Part shown: positions 1 through 8,925 of the stretch, piece after piece
How the letters are laid out: every line of letters starts with the position of its first letter
How positions within the stretch are numbered: position 1 is the first letter of the stretch
From: UBA4744 sp963707435
GTDB taxonomy: Bacteria > Actinomycetota > Acidimicrobiia > Spongiisociales > UBA4744
DNA: 64,000 nucleotides
Reading direction: 5' to 3'
Assembly (NCBI GenBank): GCA_963707435.1
Contig: CAVPPF010000005.1
Span: 558,001 to 622,000, forward strand
Program-made: the position numbers and the translations under genes
Notes under the pieces: model-generated
What the model was told of the DNA's origin: nothing
The model's input: the letters and a program-made list of their open reading frames with translations, nothing else
Database searches by the model: none

Positions 1-1
1 G

Positions 2-631
2 GGCAGCCTCGTCTACATGGACAAGATTGCGGTCGGGCCCGATGCGGCAGGGATGGTCGACCTGGAAGCTCCGGTCGAACGGAACCTGACCAGGGTTGCC
101 AAGGCTCTCGAGAAGGACGTCAACGACCTCACGGCGATCATCCTCGATCGTCCCCGCAACCACGGCTACATCCAGGCCGTCCGGGAGGCCGGGGCCCGGA
201 TCCGGCTGATCCGCGACGGCGACGTGTCGGGAGCCATTTCTACCGTCCGGGAGGAGACCGGTATCGACATTCTGCTCGGCATCGGCGGGTCGCCGGAAGC
301 TGTGATTGCCGCCTCGGCGCTCGCCTGCATGGGCGGGGAGATCCAGTGCAAGCTCTGGCCCCGCGATGAGAGCGAGCGCCAGTACGCCCTCGAAAATGAT
401 CTCGATCTCGACCAGATCCTCACCACCAGGGATCTCGTCGACTCCGACAACGTCTTCTTCGCTGCGACCGGGGTCACGGACGGCGAGTTGCTCGATGGGG
501 TGGACTACTACGCCAACGGGGCCCGCACTCACTCGGTGGTCATGCGCTCCCGAACCGGTTCGATCCGGTTCATCGACACGCACCACGACCTCCGAAAACT
601 CAAAGCTCTCAGCGCGGTCGAATACGGATAG
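2..631 (+). CDS. glpX: Fructose-1,6-bisphosphatase class II (GlpX), 5'-truncated
   Basis: This is the C-terminal part of a class II fructose-1,6-bisphosphatase, the metal-dependent gluconeogenic enzyme converting fructose-1,6-bisphosphate to fructose-6-phosphate. The reading frame is open to the window edge, so the start lies outside; the ATG at 17 is internal. Family hallmarks are the DGDVSGAI segment, the GIGGSPEAV loop and the CKLWPRDE stretch. The end matches where GlpX proteins normally stop, so only the N-terminal third or so is missing. The next gene is convergent and 43 bp away. Confidence 0.93.
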   Translation, partial: GSLVYMDKIAVGPDAAGMVDLEAPVERNLTRVAKALEKDVNDLTAIILDRPRNHGYIQAVREAGARIRLIRDGDVSGAISTVREETGIDILLGIGGSPEAVIAASALACMGGEIQCKLWPRDESERQYALENDLDLDQILTTRDLVDSDNVFFAATGVTDGELLDGVDYYANGARTHSVVMRSRTGSIRFIDTHHDLRKLKALSAVEYG

Positions 632-673
632 CAACCTCCTCCGGGGCGGCGGGGACGGCGAGCGAGCTCTGCT

Positions 674-1360
674 TCAGATGGCTCCTGCCACGCGCAGGGC
701 TTCCCGCAACGAGGTAGCGACCGGAACCCCGGCCGCCACGAGTTGATCGACCGGATGGGCGCCGCCGTCGTACAGCACGCAGTTCATGCCGAGGGCGGCC
801 GCCGCGGCGGCGTCATCGAGAGCGTCACCAACCACGAGCACATCACCCGGATCGAGGTCGCGGGCGAGATCACCGGCGACGGCCCGGAGGTGTTCCTCCA
901 GGTACTCCTGTTTGCGATCACCCGGAGTTCCGCGCAGCCCGTCGATGCGAACCAGGAACTGATCGAGGCCGAAGCGGTCCACCTGAGGGATCAACTCGTC
1001 GTGCCAGTACATCGACAACAAGGATTGGCTGTGCCCTGCCCGGCGAGCTTCCGCCAGCGCCTCTCGTGCGTCCGGGGCCAGGGTGGCCGCAGCAGCTCGG
1101 CGCCGGTACGAGTCGTGAAATGCCAGGTCGAATCCCCGCCACTCGGCTGCTTCGACGGCCCGCCCCAGCAGACGCTCATAGAAAAGGAGTACGGGACGCG
1201 TGTAGTGCGCCCCGTACTCCTCAATGGTGATTGGCCGGCGACCTACGGTCGCCAACGTATCGTTCACGGCTGCCACAACGACTGCGAGGTCGTCGAGCAG
1301 CGTCCCATTCCAGTCCCAGACAATGTGAAGCACCGTCGGGACACTAGGCACCAAATCCAA
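674..1360 (-). CDS. HAD-superfamily hydrolase (phosphoglycolate phosphatase-like)
   Basis: A HAD-fold protein of up to 228 residues. Motif I is D16-W-N-G-T20 and is followed by LLDD; motif IV is GDALDDAAAA near the C terminus; the middle holds a helical cap. The usual second aspartate of motif I (DxD) is asparagine. That residue is normally the general acid/base, so activity may be altered, although DWNGT variants do occur in this branch. The substrate cannot be named. The longest frame starts with TTG; GTG codons at 1351 or 1333 are equally plausible and no clear ribosome-binding site decides. Confidence 0.75.
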   Translation of the reverse strand: MDLVPSVPTVLHIVWDWNGTLLDDLAVVVAAVNDTLATVGRRPITIEEYGAHYTRPVLLFYERLLGRAVEAAEWRGFDLAFHDSYRRRAAAATLAPDAREALAEARRAGHSQSLLSMYWHDELIPQVDRFGLDQFLVRIDGLRGTPGDRKQEYLEEHLRAVAGDLARDLDPGDVLVVGDALDDAAAAAALGMNCVLYDGGAHPVDQLVAAGVPVATSLREALRVAGAI

Positions 1361-1412
1361 TGAGCGGCCCGGTATCGACCAGGCCGCCCCGGAAATGGTG
1401 GTTGTCGGTTCG

Positions 1413-1706
1413 TTACTCGGCGACGCGGTCCTTCAGGCCTTTGGCCGGACGGAACTTCGCGTGCTTCTTCGCTGCGATCTGAATCGCTTCACCTGTTGCC
1501 GGGTTCCGGCCGATACGGGCCTTGCTCCGACTGGTGTAGAAGGTACCAAAGCCTGAGACACGAACTTCGCGGTCAGCATCGAGCTCGACTGCGATGATGC
1601 CTTTGCCGGAGTCGCTGCTGAAGATCGCATCAATCACTTCCGAGGCCTTCGCCTTGGACAGATCTGTCTTCTTCGCCAGCTTCTCCGCCATCTCGGTTTT
1701 GTTCAC
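1413..1706 (-). CDS. hup: HU-family nucleoid DNA-binding protein
   Basis: A 97-residue HU/IHF-type DNA-bending protein. It begins NKTEMAEKLAKKTDLSK and carries the signature arm GRNPATGEAIQI followed by AKKHAKFRPAKGLKD. The frame is open further upstream, but the GTG at 1706 is preceded by a GGGAGG Shine-Dalgarno sequence at good spacing and gives the normal HU length. It lacks the long basic lysine/alanine tail of mycobacterial HupB. It has its own roughly 125-bp upstream region and is probably monocistronic. Confidence 0.95.
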   Translation of the reverse strand: MNKTEMAEKLAKKTDLSKAKASEVIDAIFSSDSGKGIIAVELDADREVRVSGFGTFYTSRSKARIGRNPATGEAIQIAAKKHAKFRPAKGLKDRVAE

Positions 1707-1831
1707 TCCGCCTCCCCTCATCGTTGCGGCCGGCATTTCCGGCCTCGCGTGGGTACCGCAGTAACGCGGTGTCTCAAGAAAACTACAGGGTTTACCTAGG
1801 TTTTTCGAGGATCTCGGTGGTTTGAACGGCG

Positions 1832-2944
1832 CTAGGGAACGGCCCGGACGGTTCGCTCGAGCATCTCCAGGCGAGCGTCATATCTCCCGGCCATCACCCG
1901 CCAGCCGAATCTCGCCATGTGTTCGGCGAGCTCCGCACCCAGCGTGGCGGCCCCGGATCGATGGGTCAGGGCCCACCGGAGGCGGTCAACCAAACCCGTG
2001 TCATCGCCGTAGAGGCAATGGCGGTGGTAGTCGAGCGGGATCAAGTCAGGGTACGACAACCGGTCGGGCAGGACCGGGAAGGCTCCCGCCGCGATCGCTT
2101 CGGCGACCGCAACGCCGAAGAACTCGTGGTGGGCGGTACTGACCACCACGTCCGACCGGGCAAGCAGCTCAACGTACTGAGCGGAAGGCGAAAAGCCCTT
2201 GTGGAGCAGGCGTTTTCCCAGTTGCCGCTCTGCGTGGAGGAACTCCTCCGGGCTGGTACGGAAGTTCTCGCCGGCGAGGATCACGTCAAACTCGAGCCCT
2301 TCCTCGATCAGCCGGTAGAGGGCCTGGAAGAAGGCGCCGGGGTTCTTGTCGTACTCCCATCGCTGGTTCCAGAGAACGACCGGCGGACCGGCCTCGTCGG
2401 GCCGGTCGACCAGTCTTTCGAGGTCGATCCCCACCGGGAGAACCTCCGAGCGGGCCCGCACGGCCGGTACCCCTTCACTGTGGGTGAAGTCCGGCAGGCT
2501 CCCGAGCAGGCCCGGCAGCACCGAGTAGAACTCATCGAGGTGGTAGGGAGAGTTGAACAAGATGAGATCGGCCGCCGCGGCGCTCAGCCAGTTGGTGAAC
2601 CCGTACGAATGATCGACGGCGGCGCCCGGCGGCGGCGGGTAGGTGATCTGGTTCTCGTGCATGTAGAGAGCCACGCCCGGTTGTCCGATGACCTTGCGAA
2701 CCAATCCGAGGAAGGCAGGAAGGTCCAACATGTCGGATGCCAGCACGACGTCGGGTTGGCCTGCCGCCGCAACGAGCTCCGCCGCCTGTACGGCCAGCGT
2801 GTAGGAAGCCCCCTGCATGCGCCACTTCCAGAACCGGGCCGGCAGCGTGAGGAGGTGGACCTCGTGGCGGCTCGTCCGGGCATAGCCCTCGGCCCAGGCA
2901 GCGTGCGAGCCGCCGAAGTAGGGCTCAACGAGAAAGATGCGCAT
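1832..2944 (-). CDS. GTDC1/QTMAN-like glycosyltransferase (DUF3524 N-terminus)
   Basis: A 370-residue GT-B glycosyltransferase. The first ~170 residues match the DUF3524 pattern: VEPYFGGSHAAWAEGYA, then LTLPARFWKWRMQG and MHENQITYP. The C-terminal half is GT4-like with HEFFGVAVAEAIAAG as the nucleotide-sugar loop. The animal member GTDC1 (QTMAN) mannosylates queuosine in tRNA-Asp from GDP-mannose. A similar role here is inference from overall resemblance; GDP-mannose could come from the guanylyltransferase at 25.3 kb. The internal ATG at 2944 is preferred because homologues begin MRIFLVEP; the extra 16 upstream codons look non-conserved. Confidence 0.75.
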   Translation of the reverse strand: MRIFLVEPYFGGSHAAWAEGYARTSRHEVHLLTLPARFWKWRMQGASYTLAVQAAELVAAAGQPDVVLASDMLDLPAFLGLVRKVIGQPGVALYMHENQITYPPPPGAAVDHSYGFTNWLSAAAADLILFNSPYHLDEFYSVLPGLLGSLPDFTHSEGVPAVRARSEVLPVGIDLERLVDRPDEAGPPVVLWNQRWEYDKNPGAFFQALYRLIEEGLEFDVILAGENFRTSPEEFLHAERQLGKRLLHKGFSPSAQYVELLARSDVVVSTAHHEFFGVAVAEAIAAGAFPVLPDRLSYPDLIPLDYHRHCLYGDDTGLVDRLRWALTHRSGAATLGAELAEHMARFGWRVMAGRYDARLEMLERTVRAVP

Positions 2945-2995
2945 CAGGTTGGGTCGATCTCTTGTTGCGGCTTCACCCACGGTCCCAGTCAATAG

Positions 2996-3060
2996 GTACT
3001 ACGTACTTTGTACCTCTTGTCCGCAGAAGGATGGTCACGGTATGAAGTACGAGATACGAA
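2996..3060. repeat. GTACNNN heptamer repeat, short copy
   Basis: Three 7-bp units (GTACTAC, GTACTTT, GTACCTC) run from 2996 to 3016. Degenerate units in the opposite orientation (GTATCTC, GTACTTC read on the minus strand) lie at about 3040-3060. This is the first of several intergenic copies of the same period-7 family in the window. It sits between two minus-strand genes. Confidence 0.7.
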
Positions 3061-3061
3061 A

Positions 3062-3084
3062 TAGGGCGCACGCAGTGCGCCCTA
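3062..3084 (-). terminator. Stem-loop overlapping the stop codon of the GNAT gene
   Basis: A perfect 10-bp inverted repeat, TAGGGCGCAC and GTGCGCCCTA around a 3-base loop, contains the stop codon of the upstream minus-strand gene. The minus strand then continues TTTCG, a weak T-run. It probably acts as an intrinsic terminator or 3'-end stabiliser. Confidence 0.6.
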
Positions 3085-4209
3085 CAGCTTCTTTCGGTAC
3101 ACCCGGTGGTTCTTGTGGGGGACACCGCCGATCTTTACCAGGTCGCTCCGCATCTTGACCGCGGACTCGGCAATCTGAGTCAACTCGTAGCGTTTGAAAC
3201 CTGCCGCCTTGAACGTCCGAACGATCTCGTCGTAGAGCAGAGCATTCCCACCGCGCTTCTGGAACTCGGGAAGGATGCCGATCCCGTTGGCCACCACCCA
3301 CTCCCGGGTACGCATCGCCCGCAGCAAGGACACCAACCCCAGGGGAAAGAGCCTTCCGCCGGCTTTCTGCAGCCCCTCCGAAATATCCGGAAAAGCAAGA
3401 AGAAAGCCGACGATCCGCTCCCCCTGAGTGATCAGCTTGATCAGGTCCGGCCGGACCACCACCATGATGTTGGCAACGATGAAGTCGATCTCCGCGTCGG
3501 TCAGCGGAACGTACTCCCAGTTGTCGACGAACGAGTTGTTGTAGGCACGAGCGATCCGTTCCGCCCATTCCTTGATTTCCTTCTTGGAAGAGAACTCCTT
3601 GATCGCCAGGCCGCTGCGCTCTTTGGTTCGGGCGGCAATGCTCTTGATACGTTCATCCAGGTCGAAAGTCGACGCGTCGATGATGTGCGTGATGAAATCG
3701 ACTTCCTTCTTGAACCCGGCCCGTTCGGCCATGTCGATGTAGTACGGCGGGTTGTAGGCAAGCATCGTCATGGTCTGTCGATGCTCGAACCCCTTCTCCA
3801 GGAATCCGTAGGCGTCGAAGGGACCGAGTCCTTTCGGTCCGACGACGGCGGTCAGACCGCGGTTCGATGCCCATTCGAACGCCACATCGAACAGACGCTG
3901 CGCGGCTTCGGGATCGTCCACGCACTCGAAGAGATAGAACTGGCCTTCACGGGACTTGTGATATTCGTTGTAGTGCGTGTTCTCGAGAGCGGCGATCCGG
4001 CCGACGTCGCGGCCATCTCGCACCGCGATGAAGAAATCGGCTTTGGAGTGCTCGTAGAACGGATGCTTGCGCGGGTTGAGCATGGCGTTCATGTCGAGGC
4101 GCATCGGCGGAACCCAATTGGGATAGTCGGCGTAGAGGCGGTAGGCGATGTCGACAAAACGCCGCACCTGTGAGCGACGCCCGATGTTCACCTTCTCGAC
4201 CTTCAGCAT
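3082..4209 (-). CDS. GNAT-fold acyltransferase family protein (about 375 aa)
   Basis: A 375-residue protein resembling the large two-lobed GNAT-like family often annotated only as N-acetyltransferase. Visible features are the N-terminal FVDIAYRLYADYPNWVPPM segment, PKGLGPFDAYGFLEKGFEH in the middle, and the C-terminal GIGILPEFQKRGGNALLYDE, which resembles the acetyl-CoA pyrophosphate loop (Q/R-x-x-G-x-G/A). No signal peptide or membrane span is seen. It lies 22 bp downstream of the CDP-alcohol phosphatidyltransferase and may share its transcript. The substrate is unknown. Confidence 0.7.
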   Translation of the reverse strand: MLKVEKVNIGRRSQVRRFVDIAYRLYADYPNWVPPMRLDMNAMLNPRKHPFYEHSKADFFIAVRDGRDVGRIAALENTHYNEYHKSREGQFYLFECVDDPEAAQRLFDVAFEWASNRGLTAVVGPKGLGPFDAYGFLEKGFEHRQTMTMLAYNPPYYIDMAERAGFKKEVDFITHIIDASTFDLDERIKSIAARTKERSGLAIKEFSSKKEIKEWAERIARAYNNSFVDNWEYVPLTDAEIDFIVANIMVVVRPDLIKLITQGERIVGFLLAFPDISEGLQKAGGRLFPLGLVSLLRAMRTREWVVANGIGILPEFQKRGGNALLYDEIVRTFKAAGFKRYELTQIAESAVKMRSDLVKIGGVPHKNHRVYRKKL

Positions 4210-4231
4210 GACCCCTCCTCACTCCCGAGGG

Positions 4232-4900
4232 TCATTCTCCCACCTTCGCCAACTGTCGGGCTTCCAGCGTCGTCGATACCAGGAACACACCGATCAGGGC
4301 TACCCCGAGGCCGCCGATGGCGAAATCGTAGATACTGACCTCCCCGAACCACAGCGACACTTCGCGGACCCCGACGAAGAACAGCACTGCGTTGAAGAGG
4401 ATGATGATCATCCTCACTTCGGTCGGACCGAAACGCCCGTACGAGATCCGGAACTCCCCCGTGACGTACGTTCGGACATACACCAGAACGGACATGAGCA
4501 GGTAGCCGATGAGAGCCACGGCAGCGACCTCAAAGGTCACGTACGGCGACAACCCGAGCCCGAACACGATCAACGTTTCGCTGATGGCGTCCATCGTATG
4601 GTCGATGAAGAACCCGAATTTCGGCCGTTCGATCTTCCTGTGCCGGGCCAGGGTTCCGTCGAGGCTGTCCCCAAACCAATTGACCACGAGTCCGAGACTG
4701 GCCAGCCAGAGGAAACCAGCCGCCGAAGAACTAGCCCAGTACCCGGCGAAGGTCATCAATGAGCCGAGAATGCCGATCGTGGTCAGGACATCCGGCGTAA
4801 CCCAGCGCGGCATGTGCTCGGCCAGCCATTGCAGCGCCGGTCGCTCCAGCGGTCCAAAGAGGATGTCGTTGACCCGCTCGTGAGGGCGCGGTTCGCTCAT
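4232..4900 (-). CDS. CDP-alcohol phosphatidyltransferase family membrane protein
   Basis: A 222-residue polytopic membrane enzyme that transfers a phosphatidyl (or phospho-alcohol) group from a CDP-activated donor. The diagnostic D-x2-DG-x2-AR-x8-G-x3-D-x3-D motif reads GDSLDGTLAR, then G, D and D in GFFIDHTMD. About six hydrophobic segments follow. The ATG at 4900 overlaps the stop of the upstream acyltransferase by 4 bp (ATGA), so the two are translationally coupled; upstream in-frame residues are not conserved. Pairing with an acyltransferase recalls the PI/PIM locus of mycobacteria, but the order differs and the acceptor alcohol is unknown. Confidence 0.85.
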   Translation of the reverse strand: MSEPRPHERVNDILFGPLERPALQWLAEHMPRWVTPDVLTTIGILGSLMTFAGYWASSSAAGFLWLASLGLVVNWFGDSLDGTLARHRKIERPKFGFFIDHTMDAISETLIVFGLGLSPYVTFEVAAVALIGYLLMSVLVYVRTYVTGEFRISYGRFGPTEVRMIIILFNAVLFFVGVREVSLWFGEVSIYDFAIGGLGVALIGVFLVSTTLEARQLAKVGE

Positions 4901-5832
4901 CGTGCTTCTCCCGGGGAGGCGTCCGGGGCTGAGTCCGCCCCGGCATTGTCGGGCCAGACGGGAAAGAACATGAGCCACTGGTCGGGATTCGCGCGAATCG
5001 CATCCTCCGCCTGCTGGAGAATCAACGAGGTTACATGGTCCACATCGCCGGGAGGATCGGCACAGTCGATCGGCTCGTTGAAACGGATCACATACCGGCC
5101 GTCGGGCGTGCGCTCGACCCACACGAAGAAGAGCAGGGCCCCGGTCGCGAACGCCATCCTCGCGTAACCGTCCCAGAGCCGGGTCGGCCTGCCGAAGAAC
5201 CGAACCTCGGCGGCTTTGCGGCCGGGCGGAACGGGACGATCCACGGCAGTGAACACAATGCCGGCCGATTCGAGCCGCGCGGTTGCCTCCGCCAGCGCCT
5301 CTTTGGATCCGGGTGTGATCACCAGACCGTGGCCTTCCCGGAGTTCGTTGACCAGGCGATACCCGGCGGGCGGCGCCGCATAGGAGATGACCTGGACCTT
5401 GAAGTCGGTGACCGTGAAAGCTACCCCGGCCAGATCGAGGGCGCCGAGATGCGCAGAAACGGCCACCATGCCGCGGCCGGCTGCCGCTTTCTCGTCGAAC
5501 ATCTCGAGAAGTTCGGGGGGGAGGTATACCAGCTCGCCGAGGGCTTCCCGCCCGTGCGCAACCTTGTGGAAGAACTCGAAGCTGGCGATACCTGCGTGAT
5601 ACAACGCCCGGGCAACGTGGCCGGTGAGGACGGGGTCGTCTTCTGAAGTGCCGAGGACGACCGCCAGGTTGGATTTGAGGGCAGAAACCATGCGAGATTT
5701 GCGTCTTCGGGCCGACAGATTCGCGATGCCCGTGATACCGGCGGAAGCAAGCCGGGGCGGCACCACCTTGCCCAGCCAGAGCGCAGTCCGCAGGCCCTTG
5801 TCAGTGTTGAGGTAGTCCTGAAGCCGACTCAC
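4897..5832 (-). CDS. LpxL/HtrB-type lysophospholipid acyltransferase
   Basis: A 311-residue membrane-associated acyltransferase. The catalytic H-x4-D motif is visible as AHLGALDLAG near residue 125, with a second conserved block FFGRPTRLWDGYARMAFATGA typical of the LpxL/PatA family. In actinobacteria such enzymes acylate phosphatidylinositol mannosides rather than lipid A. The exact acceptor here is inference from lineage and from the coupled CDP-alcohol transferase downstream. Confidence 0.85.
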   Translation of the reverse strand: MSRLQDYLNTDKGLRTALWLGKVVPPRLASAGITGIANLSARRRKSRMVSALKSNLAVVLGTSEDDPVLTGHVARALYHAGIASFEFFHKVAHGREALGELVYLPPELLEMFDEKAAAGRGMVAVSAHLGALDLAGVAFTVTDFKVQVISYAAPPAGYRLVNELREGHGLVITPGSKEALAEATARLESAGIVFTAVDRPVPPGRKAAEVRFFGRPTRLWDGYARMAFATGALLFFVWVERTPDGRYVIRFNEPIDCADPPGDVDHVTSLILQQAEDAIRANPDQWLMFFPVWPDNAGADSAPDASPGEAR

Positions 5833-5858
5833 GGAGCCCCGTCTCTCGCAATGCCCAT

Positions 5859-6452
5859 CTACATCTCCTGCCGGCCGACCAGAGCGCGCCCGAGGGTGAG
5901 TTCATCGGCGTAGTCGAGGTCGCCTCCCACCGGAAGACCGCTGGCCAGTCGCGTCACGCGCACTCCCAGCGGCTTGAGTTCCCGGGCGAGATACATCGCG
6001 GTGGCGTCGCCCTCAACCGTCGGGTTGGTGGCCACGATCAGCTCGGTGATGCCCTCGTTCGGTATGCGGTCGCGCAACTCGGCGAAGTGCAGCTGCCCCG
6101 GACCGACGCCGCCGATGGGAGATAGGGCTCCGCCGAGCACGTGGTAGCGACCCCGGAACTCCTGGGTCTTTTCGACCACGACGATGTCCTGAGCACGCTC
6201 GACCACGCAGACCACACTCGAATCACGACGCATGTCGCGACAGATCGAGCACTCATCGGTCCCCGTGACGTTGAAGCACCGGATGCAGTTCTTGACCTGC
6301 TCACGCATGTCGATGATGGCCTGCGCCAGGCGGCGGGCATCGGCCTGCTCGACGACGAGCAAGTGGAACGCCAGCCGCTGAGCCGACTTGCGGCCGATAC
6401 CGGGCAGGCGCGAAAGCTCGTCGATGAGACGCTGAACCGGGCCCTCGAACAT
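5859..6452 (-). CDS. recR: Recombination mediator protein RecR
   Basis: RecR, 197 residues, works with RecF/RecO to load RecA on gapped DNA. An N-terminal helix-hairpin-helix (LPGIGRKSAQRLAFHLL, about residues 16-32) is followed by the C4 zinc finger (C56, C59, C68, C71) and a Toprim domain (VCVVERAQDIVVVEKT; LGGALSPIGGVGPG). The start overlaps the ybaB stop by one base (TGATG). The dnaX-ybaB-recR order is the classic bacterial arrangement. Confidence 0.98.
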   Translation of the reverse strand: MFEGPVQRLIDELSRLPGIGRKSAQRLAFHLLVVEQADARRLAQAIIDMREQVKNCIRCFNVTGTDECSICRDMRRDSSVVCVVERAQDIVVVEKTQEFRGRYHVLGGALSPIGGVGPGQLHFAELRDRIPNEGITELIVATNPTVEGDATAMYLARELKPLGVRVTRLASGLPVGGDLDYADELTLGRALVGRQEM

Positions 6453-6778
6453 CAGCCGAGCAACCCGCCCAGGTCCAATCCTCCGGCAATTCCACCCATT
6501 CCCGCCTGCGCCGCTTCATTGGCAGCGGAGAGCGCTTGATTGGTGGCGGCGACGATCAGATCACCCAGCAATTCCGCGTCTTCGGGATCGATGACCTCCG
6601 GGTCGATCTCAACCGAGACCAGAGTCCCGCTCCCCTTGACGGTGGCCTTGACCACACCGCCCCCGGCCGTGCCTTCAAAAGTCTGGGCTGCCAGTTGCTC
6701 CTGCTGCGCCGCCATCTGTTCTTGCATCTGCTGCGCCTGCTCCATCAGCTTGCGCATGTCCTGTGGTCGCATTCCCAT
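6452..6778 (-). CDS. ybaB: YbaB/EbfC nucleoid-associated protein
   Basis: About 108 residues. The core is RKLMEQAQQMQEQMAAQQEQL followed by the strand-rich GGGVVKATVKGSGTLVSVEIDPEV, both typical of the YbaB/EbfC DNA-binding dimer. It sits between dnaX and recR, as in most bacteria. Two in-frame ATGs (6778 and 6772) are possible; the longer frame back to 6826 adds a non-conserved tail and is rejected. Confidence 0.95.
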   Translation of the reverse strand: MGMRPQDMRKLMEQAQQMQEQMAAQQEQLAAQTFEGTAGGGVVKATVKGSGTLVSVEIDPEVIDPEDAELLGDLIVAATNQALSAANEAAQAGMGGIAGGLDLGGLLG

Positions 6779-6868
6779 GGCGGCAAGAGTAACGGAAGAA
6801 GCAGGAGAAGATGGGAAGGGACGCACTCGGAAGGTACAAGGTGGAAAGTGGAGACGCCTGCGGCGTTG

Positions 6869-8698
6869 TCACTCGCGTTCGATGATCTCTTCGATGACCT
6901 GTCCGCCCAACAGTCCCTCAACGAGCGCATCCGGATCGGTCGCACCCGATGGGGCTTCGAGAAGTTGATGCTTGTCCGGCACTCCCTCCTGCTCGTTCGA
7001 CGACGCCGCAGCATCGCCGTCCGCACCGGTTCCCGATCGGAACTCAATCCGGATCGACCCGCCCAGCAACTCGGCGGCTCGAGCCTCGACGATCTCCCGG
7101 ACCTTGTCGTCGTCCTGCAATTGCTCGAGGTGGAAGGACAGATGGTCGGGCAGATGAAGGATGACGGTCGACCCCTGCACCGACCCCGGGCTGGCTTCGC
7201 GGAAGAGCGCCTGGCGACGCGGGCCGAGATCGTCGCGGACTCCGGCGACGAGTGCAGGCCACACCGATTCGAACTGGGCGAGCGTCAGATCGCCGACGGC
7301 TGCAGGGGCGACGACGGGCTGCTCGGGTTCCACCACCACCTCGTCGAGTTCTTCCTGCGCTTCGAGTTCGAGGGGCTCGACGGGTTCCGGTTCCGCCGGC
7401 TCTGCAGCAGCACCGCCGCCTTCCGGGACTGTCTGGCGGTCAACATCTCGGGGAGTCGATGCCGCCGGCCACGATCCCCTCCCGGCCGCCTCTGTCGCAA
7501 CCGTTGATGCGGGCTGTGCAGCAGGAAGCGTCCCGGAGCCCAGACGCCGCACCTTTTGCTCGAGTTGTTCTATCCGGGCGGCCATCGAGACAGGATCACC
7601 CGCCGTCTCGGGGCGCGTCAGCTTCAGCAACGTGATCTCGACCATCAACCGTTCCTCGCGGCCTTCCCGGAGCCGCAGGAGAGCCTCCGCCAGCCGATCG
7701 ACGATGCGCAGTACATCCGCGGCAGGCAGTTCCTTCGATACCTTGATCCAATCCTCGAGTACGTCCGCGGACTCGTCCGCTACCTCGGCGAGGTTGGGGG
7801 CGTAATGGGCCAGGAACACACCCCGGTAGAACGCAATCCCCTCACTCACAAAACGCCGCAGGTCGACGCCCTCTGCGGAAAGGGCCGCCACCATTTCGAT
7901 CGCCGCCCTGGCGTCCTGCTGCACGACCGCACGGGCCAGTTGGGCGTAGACCTCCGAGTCGGCCAGGCCCAGAGCACGGTTGACGCCCCGTACCTCGACG
8001 GACCCGTCACCGAGGGCGGCCACCTGCTCGAGCAGGCTCAACGCGTCACGTACCGATCCCCGGGCATGACGGGCAACCGCCTTCAGAGCGGCTGCTTCCA
8101 CCTCATATTTCTCGGTGCCGCTGATCTTCTCCAGATAGCCGGCCAAAACCTCAACTGCGACGTTGTGAAAATCGAAGCGTTGGCTGCGGCTGCGAATCGT
8201 GTCGAGCAGTTTGTACGGCTCGGTGGTGGCGAGAACGAAATGAACATGGGGCGGCGGCTCTTCGAGGGTCTTCAGCAACGCATTTCCGGCCGCTTTCGAG
8301 AGCATGTGCGCTTCATCCAGGATGAACACCCGCTTGGCGCCACCCACCGAAGCAACCGTGGTGACGCTGACCCGGATGTCTCGAATGTCGTCGACCGAGT
8401 TGTGGGAAGCCGCATCGAGCTCGATCACGTCGAGCGAGGACCCTTCGGTCACTGCGACGCACGAGCTGCACGTGTTGCACGGTTCGCCGTCCTTGCCCAG
8501 ATCGGTGCAGTTGAGCGCCTTGGCGATGATTCTCGCAGTCGTGGTCTTCCCGGTGCCGCGGGGACCGGCAAACAGATACGCGTGGGCAACCCGACCTTCC
8601 TGCACCTCGCGTGCCAGGGTCTCCGTGACATGGCCTTGCCCGATGATGTCCTCGAACCGCTGCGGACGATACTTGCGATAGAGGGCCTGATACTCCAC
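6869..8698 (-). CDS. dnaX: DNA polymerase III subunits gamma and tau (DnaX)
   Basis: The clamp-loader ATPase of the replicative polymerase, 609 residues from the proposed GTG at 8698. EYQALYRKYRPQRFEDIIGQ is the conserved N terminus and the 74 in-frame codons upstream have no family similarity. Walker A is GPRGTGKT (45-52), the zinc-binding cysteines are C64, C74, C77 and C80, and Walker B is VFILDEAHML. After about residue 380 there is a proline/glutamate-rich linker and a tau-type C-terminal domain. I see no obvious slippery site and cannot say whether a short gamma form is made. Confidence 0.95.
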   Translation of the reverse strand: MEYQALYRKYRPQRFEDIIGQGHVTETLAREVQEGRVAHAYLFAGPRGTGKTTTARIIAKALNCTDLGKDGEPCNTCSSCVAVTEGSSLDVIELDAASHNSVDDIRDIRVSVTTVASVGGAKRVFILDEAHMLSKAAGNALLKTLEEPPPHVHFVLATTEPYKLLDTIRSRSQRFDFHNVAVEVLAGYLEKISGTEKYEVEAAALKAVARHARGSVRDALSLLEQVAALGDGSVEVRGVNRALGLADSEVYAQLARAVVQQDARAAIEMVAALSAEGVDLRRFVSEGIAFYRGVFLAHYAPNLAEVADESADVLEDWIKVSKELPAADVLRIVDRLAEALLRLREGREERLMVEITLLKLTRPETAGDPVSMAARIEQLEQKVRRLGSGTLPAAQPASTVATEAAGRGSWPAASTPRDVDRQTVPEGGGAAAEPAEPEPVEPLELEAQEELDEVVVEPEQPVVAPAAVGDLTLAQFESVWPALVAGVRDDLGPRRQALFREASPGSVQGSTVILHLPDHLSFHLEQLQDDDKVREIVEARAAELLGGSIRIEFRSGTGADGDAAASSNEQEGVPDKHQLLEAPSGATDPDALVEGLLGGQVIEEIIERE

Positions 8699-8925
8699 GG
8701 CGGCGATGGTAGCGGGGAGGCTCTGGCGACGGAGCCGGCGCAGCGGGGGCCAAACGATTGCCGGAGGCTCGCGCGGCAAGGCTCGATCACCGTCCCCTCG
8801 CTTCGCCCCGTACCTCGCCGTTGCAGGGGGAAGCTGTTCAGTTCGCCCTCTATTCCGCCGATGACCGACAATGACGCTGACACTGCCAGGATGCTGTTTC
8901 CGTGCGCCGGGAGAACTCACGACTG

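Noticed and set aside
8700..8925. SRP (4.5S) RNA upstream of dnaX
   Set aside because: I looked for the GGAAGCAGC-type core and the conserved stem on both strands in the gap and did not find it.
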